Assembly (NCBI RefSeq): GCF_002217395.1
Contig: NZ_MUHD01000004.1
Location: forward strand, 124,001-188,000
Origin: Flavobacterium plurextorum
GTDB lineage: Bacteria; Bacteroidota; Bacteroidia; Flavobacteriales; Flavobacteriaceae
DNA length: 64,000 nt
Reading direction: 5' to 3'
Shown piece after piece: positions 41,600 through 50,928 of the stretch (the first letter of the stretch is position 1; each line of letters opens with the position of its first letter). The position numbers and the translations under genes were made by a program. The notes beneath the pieces were generated by a model. The model ran no database searches and had not been told where the DNA came from. It saw only the letters and a program-made list of their open reading frames with translations.

Positions 41600-43069
41600 A
41601 TGGGTATTGTCTTAAATCAGTCTTTCAAAAACACTATTATTACCTATATAGGTTTCGGAATTGGAGCCATTAATACGCTTTATTTGTATCCTGTTTTTTT
41701 GGGGGCAACCTTTTATGGTTTGACTAATTATGTGACATCTTGTGCTAATGTAATTATGCCTTTGTTTGCGATTGGAATGCAAAATACTTTAGTCAAATTT
41801 TATTCGCAATATAAAACTGAAGAAGAAAAATCCCGTTTTTTATCCTTTACTGTTTTATTTCCTTTGCTGTTAATAATTCCAATTTTACTGATTGGTCTTG
41901 TTTTTTATGATGAGATTTTATTCTTCGTGTCAAAAAAGAACGCAATCGTAAAAAGTTATATATGGTTAATACCATTTATAGGCTTATGTATGGCATACTT
42001 TGAAATTTTTTATGCCTGGCTGCGAGTAAATATGCATTCTGTTTTTGGAAACTTTGTAAAAGAAGTTGGGTTGCGATTATTTTCATTATTTCTGTTAATA
42101 GGCGTTTATTACGATTGGCTTAGCGTAGAAGGTTTTGTGTACGCAACAGCAGGTTTATATTTTTTGGCATTCTTGATAACCATGTTATATGCATTCAGCA
42201 TTCAGAAACCAACCTTTCAGTTTACAATACCAACAAATACGAAAGAAATATTAATATATACCTTTTATATTATTTTATCAGGAAGTGTTGCTAATTTGCT
42301 TTTAGATGGTGATAAAATGATGTTGAATCAATATATGCAGATTGAAAATATTGCTTTCTATTCTGTAGCGACTTACATTGCTTTGGTAATTTCGGTGCCA
42401 AGTCGTGCGATGCATCAAATTGTTTATCCGATAACGGCAAAATTAATGCATGAAAATAAGTATGATGAATTGAATATACTTTATAAAAAAACTTCTATCA
42501 ATTTACAAATGGTAGGCGGATTTGTAATGCTGTGTATTTTCGTCAACATTAATCAGCTTTACGAATTAGTGCCTAAAGAATACAGCGGAGGAATTTCAGT
42601 TGTATTTATGATTGGTTTATCAAAATATTTCGACCTGATTTTAGGAAACAATAACGCCATTATTTTTAATACAAAATACTACCGAATGGTTTTGTATCTT
42701 GGATTGATGCTTGTAGTTCTTACTGTCATTTTAAACATGATTTTTATTCCAATTTTTGGAATCTTCGGTTCTGCTTTTGCAACTTTATTATCAATCACCT
42801 TATATAGTTTAGCAAAACTGCTTTTTGTGGTAAAGAAACTTCATTTGTATCCTTTTACAAAAGAAACAGTTTCATCAATTGTGTTAACTTTTGTACTGTT
42901 TCTATTGTTTTATTTCTGGGAATTTCCATTTTATCAATTGATTAGTATTGCTTTGAAATCAATTTTGGTAACCATTTTATATGTATACCTGAATTATAAG
43001 TTTAATATTTCACCGGATATTAATAAAGTAATCGATACGATTTTAAAGAAAATAGGAATTAAAATTTAA
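41600..43069 (+). CDS. Polysaccharide flippase (Wzx/MOP superfamily)
   Basis: The 489-residue protein has about 14 predicted transmembrane helices without a signal peptide. 'FKNTIITYIGFGIGAINTLYLYPVFLG' and 'GLTNYVTSCANVIMPLFAIGMQNTLVKFYSQ' at the N-terminus match lipopolysaccharide flippases of the MOP superfamily. It probably moves an undecaprenyl-linked oligosaccharide across the inner membrane. It follows the glycosyltransferase by 37 bp, ending the polysaccharide gene group. Confidence 0.88.
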   Translation: MGIVLNQSFKNTIITYIGFGIGAINTLYLYPVFLGATFYGLTNYVTSCANVIMPLFAIGMQNTLVKFYSQYKTEEEKSRFLSFTVLFPLLLIIPILLIGLVFYDEILFFVSKKNAIVKSYIWLIPFIGLCMAYFEIFYAWLRVNMHSVFGNFVKEVGLRLFSLFLLIGVYYDWLSVEGFVYATAGLYFLAFLITMLYAFSIQKPTFQFTIPTNTKEILIYTFYIILSGSVANLLLDGDKMMLNQYMQIENIAFYSVATYIALVISVPSRAMHQIVYPITAKLMHENKYDELNILYKKTSINLQMVGGFVMLCIFVNINQLYELVPKEYSGGISVVFMIGLSKYFDLILGNNNAIIFNTKYYRMVLYLGLMLVVLTVILNMIFIPIFGIFGSAFATLLSITLYSLAKLLFVVKKLHLYPFTKETVSSIVLTFVLFLLFYFWEFPFYQLISIALKSILVTILYVYLNYKFNISPDINKVIDTILKKIGIKI

Positions 43070-43164
43070 CGCGATTTTATTGCGAAACAGCAAAGTAATT
43101 TAAATTTGAATCTATTTTGTTTTTATATTTGTTAGAAAGGATATTCATTTACAGCTGACATCAT

Positions 43165-44817
43165 ATGAAAAAGAAATTACTTTGTTTTTTAGCGATTTTC
43201 ATTGTTTTATTTTCATCATTTGCTTTTACTCAAAAAGACAGCCTGCATACATCAAAAAATGCTGAAGTTGAACTAAAACAAGTAAAATATCCTGTAAATC
43301 CTTTCAAGGACACTTTATTCTTTGTTTATAATAAAGTAGGTTCTTTTTCTGCCGAAAGCAGAGCGAAAGCGATTACCGAAAAAATAAGAAAACTTTACGA
43401 AGATTCGCTTTTTGATTCAGATTCGCTTGTAATCAGTCCTTCAGATATTTCACAAGATATAGTATACAAAGATGATTTTATCATTATGTCAATTCTTGAC
43501 GTTGATGCAAAGGCCGAAAATCAAACACAGGAGTTTATTGCAAAACGTAATTTATCTATAATAAAAAAGGCGATAATTTATCAAAATGAGAACTATTCGA
43601 TGCTGCCAAAAAGACTTGGGTACACAGCTTTGTTGATTTTGATTATTGGAAGTATCTTGTATTTTGTTGGTAAACTTTTTAACCGAGTAAAACTCTATAT
43701 TCTAAAAAATAGCGACAAGTATTTTAAAGGCTTTAATTATAATAATATTAAAATTTTATCGCCTCAAAAGCAACAGGCACTCGTAATGCAGTTGTATAGT
43801 TTTGTAAAAGGAATTGTTCTTGTTTTAATAGTTTACCTTTCACTTCCGCTGTTATTTAGTATTTTTCCGGCTACAGAAGCGTATACTACAACATTACTGC
43901 GCTGGATTCTAACGCCGGCAAAATTGGCCGTTATGGGCTTTATTGATTTTCTGCCAAGTTTAGTTACCATCATAGTTATTGTTGTTATTTTTAGATATGC
44001 TATAAAGGTGATTAAGTTCTTTTTTGAAGAAATTAAAAAAGAGAATATTAAAATTGACGGTTTCTATAATGATTGGGCAATGCCGACATTTAATATCGTT
44101 AGATTCCTATTGCTTGCCTTTATGGTCGTTATTATCTTTCCGTATTTACCTGGTTCAGAATCACCAATTTTCAAAGGAGTATCTGTATTTGTCGGGGTTT
44201 TATTTTCATTAGGTTCTTCAAATGCAATTGCCAATATGGTTGCAGGTTTGGTAATTACTTATATGCGTCCGTTTAAAATTGGTGATTTTATAAAAATTGG
44301 AGATGTAAGCGGTGAAGTAATCGAGAAAACAGCTCTGGTTACTAGAATTAGAACGCCTAAATTTGAAGACATTACAATCCCAAACTCAACAGTTTTATCA
44401 AGTACTTCAACCAATTACTCGTCAAACACGAAACAAGTTAATAATGGCTTATTAATTCATACTACAGTTACAATTGGGTATGACGTTCCTTGGAAAGACA
44501 TTCATAAGGCTTTAATAGATGCGGCGTTAAAAACACAAATGATTGAGCAGACACCGCCGCCGTTTGTTTTACAAACTAGTTTAGATGACTTTTATGTGTC
44601 GTATCAGATAAACGTTTATACAAAAGAACCTACAAAACAGCCATTGATTTATTCTTCATTACATCAAAATATTCAAGACTCCTTTAATGAAGCCGGAATC
44701 GAAATTATGTCTCCACATTATAGTGCTTTACGAGACGGTAATACGACAACTATACCAGAAAATTATTTAAAGAGTGATTATAAACCTTCATCATTCAATA
44801 TTAGAAATAAAGATTAA
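43165..44817 (+). CDS. MscS-family mechanosensitive channel
   Basis: The 550-residue protein has a signal peptide (LLCFLAIFIVLFSSFAFTQ), a periplasmic domain of about 130 residues and four or five transmembrane helices. The pore helix and beta domain are clear: 'FKGVSVFVGVLFSLGSSNAIANMVAGLVITYMRPFKIGDFIKIGDVSGEVIEK' followed by 'TPKFEDITIPNSTVLSS'. The cytoplasmic alpha/beta end is present ('MIEQTPPPFVLQTSLDDFYVSYQINVYTKEP'). It acts as a safety valve against osmotic downshock. The long N-terminal periplasmic domain sets it apart from the small MscS. Confidence 0.92.
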   Translation: MKKKLLCFLAIFIVLFSSFAFTQKDSLHTSKNAEVELKQVKYPVNPFKDTLFFVYNKVGSFSAESRAKAITEKIRKLYEDSLFDSDSLVISPSDISQDIVYKDDFIIMSILDVDAKAENQTQEFIAKRNLSIIKKAIIYQNENYSMLPKRLGYTALLILIIGSILYFVGKLFNRVKLYILKNSDKYFKGFNYNNIKILSPQKQQALVMQLYSFVKGIVLVLIVYLSLPLLFSIFPATEAYTTTLLRWILTPAKLAVMGFIDFLPSLVTIIVIVVIFRYAIKVIKFFFEEIKKENIKIDGFYNDWAMPTFNIVRFLLLAFMVVIIFPYLPGSESPIFKGVSVFVGVLFSLGSSNAIANMVAGLVITYMRPFKIGDFIKIGDVSGEVIEKTALVTRIRTPKFEDITIPNSTVLSSTSTNYSSNTKQVNNGLLIHTTVTIGYDVPWKDIHKALIDAALKTQMIEQTPPPFVLQTSLDDFYVSYQINVYTKEPTKQPLIYSSLHQNIQDSFNEAGIEIMSPHYSALRDGNTTTIPENYLKSDYKPSSFNIRNKD

Positions 44818-45063
44818 TTTATTGTTAATGTATTGATATACTGTTTTAAAGAATTAATTTTAACAGTTGTTTATTTTGTAGTTTTAATTTTAAAATATAA
44901 TTTTAGGTTAAATTTTTGGCTTTCCAGTTTATTGAAAAAGAACTAAATGGTTTAATAAAATATAAAAGGCTCTGCTGATGTTTGTTTTTGAATGCAGTAC
45001 TTAATTGGGAATTGTTGAGAATTTAGGAAATTTCGCATACAGACTAAACCAAAATGAAGGATT

Positions 45064-45363
45064 ATGAAAAACAATCAGCTCAGTCCGGAACAAAGTGTAC
45101 AGGTGTTTTCGAATATGATTTCAAACAAAGTTCATAACGGATTTGTATTAGAAGAGAGAAATGATGAATTACTTTTCGCAGTTCTTTCAAAGGGCGGAAA
45201 AGCAGTTAACCACGGTTTGAATTTTATTATTTTTTGTTTAACCCTCGGATTATGGTCATTTGCATGGCTGTATCTTACAATCGAGGCCTCAAAACAGAAA
45301 AAAGTACTAGTTGCCATCGATGAAGATGGTTTTCCTTTTGAAGAAAAATGTTTATTGGCATAA
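45064..45363 (+). CDS. Small membrane protein of unknown function
   Basis: The 99-residue protein has one or two helices in 'GLNFIIFCLTLGLWSFAWLYLTI' (residues 56-80). The N-terminus is polar ('QLSPEQSVQVFSNMISNKVHNGFVLEERNDELLFAVLSKGGK') and the C-terminus is an acidic tail 'VAIDEDGFPFEEKCLLA'. I do not recognise the family. It is monocistronic, preceded by 246 bp of AT-rich DNA with no feature that I can identify, and closed by the hairpin at 45386-45428. Confidence 0.65.
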   Translation: MKNNQLSPEQSVQVFSNMISNKVHNGFVLEERNDELLFAVLSKGGKAVNHGLNFIIFCLTLGLWSFAWLYLTIEASKQKKVLVAIDEDGFPFEEKCLLA

Positions 45364-45385
45364 ACATTCCTAATTTTAAAATAAC

Positions 45386-45431
45386 AAAGCCATAAATTAT
45401 AGCATAAGCTGATATAATTTATGGCTTTTTT
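45386..45431. terminator. Bidirectional terminator before uvrA
   Basis: AAAGCCATAAATTAT (45386-45400) pairs perfectly with ATAATTTATGGCTTT (45414-45428). It stands between two convergent genes with T-runs on both strands. Confidence 0.85.
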
Positions 45432-45446
45432 TTGAACTGTCGAAAA

Positions 45447-48242
45447 CTACAGTTTATCTTTCAAGTAAATTCCAGTAACCGATTCTTTTACTTTAACAAT
45501 CTCTTCAGGAGTTCCTGCTGCTAATAAATGACCGCCATTTTCACCGCCTTCAGGTCCCAAATCTATAATCCAGTCCGCACATTTAATTAAATCAAGATTA
45601 TGTTCAATTACAATTATCGAATGTCCTTTTTCGATTAAAGCGTCAAATGAAGCCATTAATTTTTTAATGTCATGAAAATGAAGTCCGGTTGTGGGTTCGT
45701 CAAAAACAAATAGAGCTTTGTCTTTTGTTGCTCCTTTTACTAAAAATGAAGCCAATTTAATACGCTGTGCTTCACCACCCGAAAGAGTAGAAGATGATTG
45801 TCCTAATTGAACATATCCTAAACCAACATCTTGTAAAGGCTGTAATTTTTGCGTGATTTTTGTCTGCTTGTTTTTTTCGAAAAAAGCAATAGCATCATCA
45901 ATAGTCATCGTAAGAATATCGTTGATGTTTTGACTGTCGAAAGCAACTTCTAGAATTTCTTTTTTGAATCGTTTTCCTCCGCAGGTTTCACAAGGCAGAG
46001 AAACATCGGCCATAAATACCATTTCAACATTTATAGAACCTTCTCCTTTACATGTTTCACAGCGTCCGCCGTCAACATTAAAAGAGAAATGTTTCGCCTG
46101 ATAACCTCTTATTTTTGATAATTTTTCTTTAGCATACAAATCACGAATATCATCATAAGCCTTTATGTAAGTCACAGGATTTGATCTGGAACTCCTTCCA
46201 ATCGGATTTTGATCTACATATTCAATATGTTTTATTTGCGAGAAAGAGCCTTTAATTTCACTAAACTGTCCTGCTTTTTCTGCAGCATTTTCCAGTTTTT
46301 TCTGCATGGCAGGAAATAGAATTTTCTTAATCAAAGTACTTTTTCCACTTCCTGAAACTCCAGTTACAACAGTTAAAATATCTAAAGGAAAAGTAACATT
46401 TATATTCTTTAAGTTATTCTCTCTTGCACCAATAATATCAATATGATTTTTGAATTTTCTTCTTCTCTGTGGAACTGAAATCTCTAAATCTCCATTCAAA
46501 TACTTAGAAGTAAGCGAATCTGATTTTAGGATTTCTTCATAAGTTCCTTGAGCTACAAGTTTTCCTCCAAAAGTTCCTGCTTCAGGACCAATATCAATAA
46601 TCATATCTGCCGCTTTCATGATATCTTCATCGTGTTCTACCACAATTACAGTGTTACCTAAATCACGAAGCGAAAGTAAAACCTTAATTAGCCTTTCAGA
46701 ATCTTTTGGATGCAGTCCAATACTAGGTTCGTCTAGAATGTACATCGATCCAACCAAACTGCTTCCTAGCGAAGTAGCTAGATTAATACGCTGCGATTCT
46801 CCTCCCGAAAGTGTCGAAGAGTTTCTATTTAAGGTAAGATAATCTAAACCAACTTCGGTTAAAAACGATAAACGATTATTGATTTCGACCATCAAACGTT
46901 TTGCAATTTGCTGCTCGTAAGTATTTAAATCGATGTTTTTGAAAAAAGTAACTAAATGTTTAATAGGTAAATCAACCAAATCTGAAACCGTTTTTCCGTT
47001 GATTTTTACATATGAAGCTTCCTCGCGAAGACGTTTTCCGCGACAAGCGTGACATTTCGTTTTTCCGCGGTAACGCGACAGCATTACACGATTTTGTATT
47101 TTATAGTTTTTCTCTTCAAGTTCTTTAAAAAAGCTGTTTAGACCTTGAAAGTATTGATTTCCTGTCCAAATTAAGTCTTTTTGACTGTCAGAAAGTTCGA
47201 AATAAGGTTTGTGAATTGGGAAATCAAATTTGTAAGCATGTTTCACTAATTCATCTTTGTACCAGCTCATACTTTCGCCTCGCCAAGGATAAATTGTGCT
47301 TTCAAAAATAGAAAGCGAAGTATTAGGGACAACCAAATCGGCATCGATGCCAATTATATTTCCGTAACCTTCACAAACAGGACAAGCGCCATACGGATTA
47401 TTAAAGCTGAATAAGTGAACATTTGGTTCAAGAAAAGTAATACCGTCTAATTCGAAATTATTAGAATAGGAAAATCGTTTATCTGAGCCCAATTCCTGAA
47501 GATAACAAATTCCTTTTCCTTCAAAAAAAGCAGTTTGAACAGCATCAGCAAGACGATTGTAAAACTCTTCCTCTTCCTTTACAACAATACGATCAATAAT
47601 TAATAAAATATCTTTATTGTCTAATTGATGTAGGTTCTCTGCAGAAAATTCATCCAAACGCACCATTTCATTTTCGACCAGAATACGAGCAAAACCTTGT
47701 TGTAATAATACTTTAAGTTTATCTTCTAGCTGTCGTCCTTCTTCAAGATGAATAGGAGCAAGAAGCAGCCATTTACTGTCGATTTCTAATGTTTTTACAT
47801 CAGAAACAACATCAGAAACAGTGTTTTTTTTAACTTCCTGACCAGAAATAGGAGAATAAGTGCGTCCGATTCTGGCAAACAAAAGTTTAATATAATCATA
47901 GATTTCTGTAGAGGTTCCAACAGTAGAACGAGCATTTGTAGTATTAACTTTTTGCTCGATTGCAATTGCCGGCGCAATACCTTTAATGTATTCTACTTTA
48001 GGTTTGTCTAAACGTCCCAAAAACTGACGTGCGTATGAAGATAAACTTTCTACATAACGACGTTGTCCTTCGGCATATAAAGTATCAAATGCTAAACTTG
48101 ATTTTCCTGATCCTGAAAGACCGGTAATTACAACAAGTTTATTTCGCGGAATAGCAACATCTACATTTTTTAAATTATGTACTTGTGCTCCTTTTATTAT
48201 AATATTTTGTTTTGGGTCGAGTGTAGAAAGATCGATTTGCAT
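45447..48242 (-). CDS. uvrA: Excinuclease ABC subunit A (UvrA)
   Basis: The ATG at 48242 gives 931 residues ([20 protein letters not shown]). An upstream TTG at 48254 is less likely. UvrA recognises DNA lesions in nucleotide excision repair. Both ABC ATPase halves are complete: Walker A '[28 protein letters not shown]' and '[15 protein letters not shown]', signature '[13 protein letters not shown]' and '[13 protein letters not shown]', and Walker B with 'LDEPSIGLH' and 'FDEPTTGLH'. Zinc modules are seen as 'CPVCEGYGN', 'CHACRGKRL', 'CETCKGEGS' and 'CETCGGKRF'. Length and motif set are standard. The gene is monocistronic. Confidence 0.98.
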   Translation of the reverse strand: MQIDLSTLDPKQNIIIKGAQVHNLKNVDVAIPRNKLVVITGLSGSGKSSLAFDTLYAEGQRRYVESLSSYARQFLGRLDKPKVEYIKGIAPAIAIEQKVNTTNARSTVGTSTEIYDYIKLLFARIGRTYSPISGQEVKKNTVSDVVSDVKTLEIDSKWLLLAPIHLEEGRQLEDKLKVLLQQGFARILVENEMVRLDEFSAENLHQLDNKDILLIIDRIVVKEEEEFYNRLADAVQTAFFEGKGICYLQELGSDKRFSYSNNFELDGITFLEPNVHLFSFNNPYGACPVCEGYGNIIGIDADLVVPNTSLSIFESTIYPWRGESMSWYKDELVKHAYKFDFPIHKPYFELSDSQKDLIWTGNQYFQGLNSFFKELEEKNYKIQNRVMLSRYRGKTKCHACRGKRLREEASYVKINGKTVSDLVDLPIKHLVTFFKNIDLNTYEQQIAKRLMVEINNRLSFLTEVGLDYLTLNRNSSTLSGGESQRINLATSLGSSLVGSMYILDEPSIGLHPKDSERLIKVLLSLRDLGNTVIVVEHDEDIMKAADMIIDIGPEAGTFGGKLVAQGTYEEILKSDSLTSKYLNGDLEISVPQRRRKFKNHIDIIGARENNLKNINVTFPLDILTVVTGVSGSGKSTLIKKILFPAMQKKLENAAEKAGQFSEIKGSFSQIKHIEYVDQNPIGRSSRSNPVTYIKAYDDIRDLYAKEKLSKIRGYQAKHFSFNVDGGRCETCKGEGSINVEMVFMADVSLPCETCGGKRFKKEILEVAFDSQNINDILTMTIDDAIAFFEKNKQTKITQKLQPLQDVGLGYVQLGQSSSTLSGGEAQRIKLASFLVKGATKDKALFVFDEPTTGLHFHDIKKLMASFDALIEKGHSIIVIEHNLDLIKCADWIIDLGPEGGENGGHLLAAGTPEEIVKVKESVTGIYLKDKL

Positions 48243-48260
48243 AAAAAATGTCAATTTTTA

Positions 48261-48268
48261 CAAAAGTA
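48261..48268 (-). promoter_or_regulatory. -7 promoter element of uvrA
   Basis: TACTTTTG on the minus strand matches TAnnTTTG and lies 18 bp before the ATG at 48242. A matching -33 element is not evident. Confidence 0.35.
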
Positions 48269-48431
48269 ATCAATTTTGAATTGAGTTTAGTTAAGGATAT
48301 TGTTCCAAATTTTAACAGAATCACATTGTTAGCTCCGAATTTTTGTCGCAAAGTTTTTCGATTATAAAGCTGCTATTGTTTACGAAATATTCTATTTTAG
48401 AACAGTTTTAAAAATTTATAAAGTAATAGTT

Positions 48432-48512
48432 ATGAATAAAGTAGTTCTATTAATGCTCTTTTGCAGTTTAAGAAGTAAAAAGAAAATTGGTATGGGAAGA
48501 AAGTTTTTATAA
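48432..48512 (+). pseudogene. Displaced signal-peptide frame of the GH16 gene
   Basis: The ATG at 48432 opens a 26-residue frame (MNKVVLLMLFCSLRSKKK...) that looks like an export signal and then stops at 48510-48512. The catalytic GH16 frame is +1 relative to it and begins inside it. Removing one A from the A-rich run at 48477-48486 would join SKKK directly to LVWEES of the enzyme, the usual start of an exported GH16. It is therefore probably the severed N-terminus of the next entry. Confidence 0.6.
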
Positions 48513-49179
48513 GAAAAAGATAAATGAAAAATTTTGGAATTTTGAGCTTGGAGACGGCTGTCCAAATTCATGTGGTTTTGGTAACAATGAAAGGCAGATT
48601 TATACTAAAACGAATCATGAAATAAAAGACGGTAATTTGGTAATCGAAGCCAGAAAAGAGGGAAATAAATATACTTCGACAAAAATTACAACCAAAGGTA
48701 AAAAAGAGTTTAAGTACGGCAGAATAGAAGCAAGGGCAAAATTGCCCGTAGGACAAGGTATATGGCCTGCTTTCTGGATGCTTGGTGCTAATATTGACGA
48801 AGTGCAATGGCCAAAAAGCGGTGAAATTGATATTTTAGAATATATAGGCAGAGATCCTCACATGGTTTACACAACGCTTCATACGCAAGACAGTCACGGA
48901 AATACAATTAATACCAAAAGAACTGAGTTTTTAAATATTGAAGAAGGTTATCATGTGTATGCTATTGAGTGGGATAAAGATAAAATTGAATTTTTTGTAG
49001 ATAAAACTTTAGTTTATACCTTTAATCCTTCTATAAAAAATGAAGATACCTGGCCTTTTGATAATCCATTTTATATTATTTTGAATTTGGCAGTTGGAGG
49101 AAATTTTGGAGGCCCAGAAGTAGACGATGCTATTTTTCCGCAAAAGTTTTATATAGATTACGTAAGAGTATATCAATAA
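48487..49179 (+). CDS. Glycoside hydrolase family 16 (beta-glucanase-like), N-terminus frameshifted
   Basis: The catalytic domain is complete: 'WEESFYKKKINEKFWNFELGDGCPNSCGFGNNERQIYT', 'YGRIEARAKLPVGQGIWPAFWMLG', the active-site motif 'GEIDILEYIG' (E-x-D-x-x-E) and 'FYIILNLAVGGNFGGPE'. This is the laminarinase/lichenase type that cleaves beta-1,3 or mixed-linkage glucans outside the cell. The frame has no ATG: an in-frame stop lies at 48469-48471 and only a TTG at 48487 could serve. The exported N-terminus is encoded in another frame (48432-48512). Either the gene is inactivated, or the sequence has an indel in an A-run, or expression needs a +1 shift. Confidence 0.85.
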   Translation: MVWEESFYKKKINEKFWNFELGDGCPNSCGFGNNERQIYTKTNHEIKDGNLVIEARKEGNKYTSTKITTKGKKEFKYGRIEARAKLPVGQGIWPAFWMLGANIDEVQWPKSGEIDILEYIGRDPHMVYTTLHTQDSHGNTINTKRTEFLNIEEGYHVYAIEWDKDKIEFFVDKTLVYTFNPSIKNEDTWPFDNPFYIILNLAVGGNFGGPEVDDAIFPQKFYIDYVRVYQ

Positions 49180-49367
49180 AAAACTAACCGCGAAATTTAG
49201 AAATAATGCAGATTTGAGCAGTGTAAATATTTAATTGTAAGTTATTTACGCTTGTTTTTGAAAAGCATTAAACTTACTAAAATTTCCATTTTTTTTAATG
49301 ATTTAAAACAAAATAGAACGATGTGTTAAAAAACTTAACGGTAAAATGTTAATTATTATTGCATTTG
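49180..49367. other. Intergenic region upstream of the sigma factor promoter
   Basis: Together with the promoter and leader, the stretch 49180-49498 has no gene. It begins with 'aaccgcgaaatttagaaataatgcag', which resembles a decayed intergenic repeat, and is otherwise AT-rich without hairpins I trust. Confidence 0.3.
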
Positions 49368-49400
49368 TTTGCTTTTTAAAATAATAATTTGTTAAATTTG
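49368..49400 (+). promoter_or_regulatory. Promoter of the sigma factor gene at 49499
   Basis: TTTG at 49368-49371 and TAAATTTG at 49393-49400, 21 bp apart, match the Bacteroidota housekeeping promoter. The predicted transcript has an untranslated leader of about 90 bases. Confidence 0.65.
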
Positions 49401-49498
49401 GTCACAATATTAACATTATAAAAAAGATACGCCTATACAATAAAATTACTTTTTAGAAAATTTACTCCAAAATTATAGAACCTAAAAAAGTAAGTATT

Positions 49499-50083
49499 AT
49501 GGCTGATCTGCATATTCCAGACGCTCTATTAGTGAAAAATTATGTCGAAGGCAACGAAGGTGCTCTTGCGACATTGATAAAAAGACACGAATCTAAGATA
49601 TATGGTTTTATATATTCGAAGATTGCTGATAGAGATATTTCAAACGATATTTTTCAAGACACTTTCATTAAAGTTATCAAAACTTTAAAAAGCAATTCAT
49701 ATAATGAAGAAGGTAAGTTTTTGCCTTGGGTTATGCGTATATCACACAACTTAATTGTAGATCATTTTCGCAAAACTAAAAAAATGTCAATGTATAGAGA
49801 AACCGAAGAGTTTTCGATTTTCTCAATTATGTCTGATGATTCCTTAAACATCGAGAGCAAAATGATTTTAGATCAGGTTGAAGTAGATTTAAAAAGGTTA
49901 ATCGAGGAGCTGCCTGACGATCAAAAAGAAGTTTTGGTAATGAGAATGTATCAGGACATGAGTTTTAAAGAAATTTCCGAGTTAACAGATGTAAGTATTA
50001 ATACTGCATTAGGAAGAATGCGTTATGCATTGATGAATTTGAGAAAAATTATCGATAAACATCAAATTATTTTGACCAACTAA
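49499..50083 (+). CDS. Sigma-70 family RNA polymerase sigma factor (ECF type)
   Basis: The 194-residue protein has region 2 at residues ~20-90 ('LIKRHESKIYGFIYSKIADRDISNDIFQDTFIKVIKTLK', 'WVMRISHNLIVDHFRKTKK') and region 4 at ~135-185 with the helix-turn-helix 'MSFKEISELTDVSINTALGRMRYALMNLR'. It is a conserved flavobacterial sigma factor without an adjacent anti-sigma gene. Its partner in the transcript is the 47-residue gene 50 bp downstream. A housekeeping-type promoter drives it. Confidence 0.92.
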   Translation: MADLHIPDALLVKNYVEGNEGALATLIKRHESKIYGFIYSKIADRDISNDIFQDTFIKVIKTLKSNSYNEEGKFLPWVMRISHNLIVDHFRKTKKMSMYRETEEFSIFSIMSDDSLNIESKMILDQVEVDLKRLIEELPDDQKEVLVMRMYQDMSFKEISELTDVSINTALGRMRYALMNLRKIIDKHQIILTN

Positions 50084-50133
50084 TACTATTTTGAATATAA
50101 GCTCGTTATACTATTATAAAACATTTTATTGGT

Positions 50134-50277
50134 ATGGCGAAAATTTACTCAAAAAAAGCAGCAGCTGCTAAAGATTTAAAACCTAAAAAAGAAGTAATTT
50201 CTTTTTTGTTGAATTATTCACAAGCTTTAACTGTTGTGAAAATTGAAAATAAAAGTTTTGAAATTATAGCAAATTAA
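50134..50277 (+). CDS. 47-residue basic protein downstream of the sigma factor (small gene)
   Basis: A short frame from ATG (50134) to TAA (50275-50277) encodes 47 residues: a lysine-rich head (MAKIYSKKAAAAKDLKPKK) and a compact tail 'EVISFLLNYSQALTVVKI..FEIIAN' that looks like a small helix-strand fold. It lies 50 bp after the sigma gene on the same strand and is closed by a terminator at 50343-50374, so the two form one transcript. Coding quality and position make it a real gene, possibly a modulator of the sigma factor. That role is inference. Confidence 0.7.
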   Translation: MAKIYSKKAAAAKDLKPKKEVISFLLNYSQALTVVKIENKSFEIIAN

Positions 50278-50342
50278 ACAGCCCGCTTGCCCAGTCGGAT
50301 GTTTATTTCGAAAGAAAACCAAATGGTCGTTTTGGTTGAAAG

Positions 50343-50380
50343 CTCACTATTTGTATGTAAATACAGATAGTGAGTTTTTT
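50343..50380 (+). terminator. Terminator of the sigma factor operon
   Basis: CTCACTATTTGTA (50343-50355) pairs with TACAGATAGTGAG (50362-50374) with one G-U pair, followed by TTTTTTATTTT. Confidence 0.82.
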
Positions 50381-50928
50381 ATTTTATAAAACTTAGCTTT
50401 AATTGATTGAATCAACCTGAAGATTCTAAATTTTAATTGACAAAAAAGCTATTTAAGTCTCTTTTACTTCATAAACAATATCAGATTTTTTGTATAGTTT
50501 TATTCGGTATTGTTAAAATTTCATATTTTGATCGGGTTTTGTTTATTTATTCGAGATTTAATTTTAGTTTAGTTAAAAAGTATTGTTTATTTCATTTTTA
50601 TTATTAAAATATCAAGTTTTTATTATTAAAGTTCAAAAGCTGGTTTTTAAATAGAAATGTTAATATTTAAGAAAAAAGTTTAACCCAAATCACCAATAAT
50701 CTATGGAAAAAAATTACGCTTCGTTGTTTTGTTTGTTGTAAGTCAGGTAGATAATGGCAGAATTATTAATTGATTTCTGCTGTACTTTTGATGGAAGAAG
50801 AGTTTTTTGTTTTTTTAATATGCGTACCAGAGTGTATTAAATAAAAGTTTTAGTGTCTTTTTTTGATGCTCATTCTTTTAATAAACAGCCATTAAGTCTA
50901 TTTAACAACCAAACCAAACTAACCAAAA
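50381..50928. other. 548-bp AT-rich intergenic region before the TPR gene
   Basis: No convincing gene is present. Two very short frames start at 50703 (12 residues) and 50754 (28 residues), and I do not trust either as a gene. A partial hairpin (GCAGAA... TTCTGC around 50757-50780) and a TACTTTTG -7-like element at 50783-50790 lie about 140 bp before the TPR start. A long leader or an unannotated small RNA is possible. Confidence 0.35.

Noticed and set aside
48432..48512. Programmed -1 frameshifting at AAAAAG in the GH16 gene.
   Set aside because: The required change is +1, not -1, and the A-run is not a proper X-XXY-YYZ slippery heptamer in the zero frame.
50703..50840. Two tiny frames (12 and 28 residues) as possible leader peptides before the TPR gene.
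   Set aside because: Neither has a clear link to the downstream gene or a coding bias; left as a note on the intergenic region.
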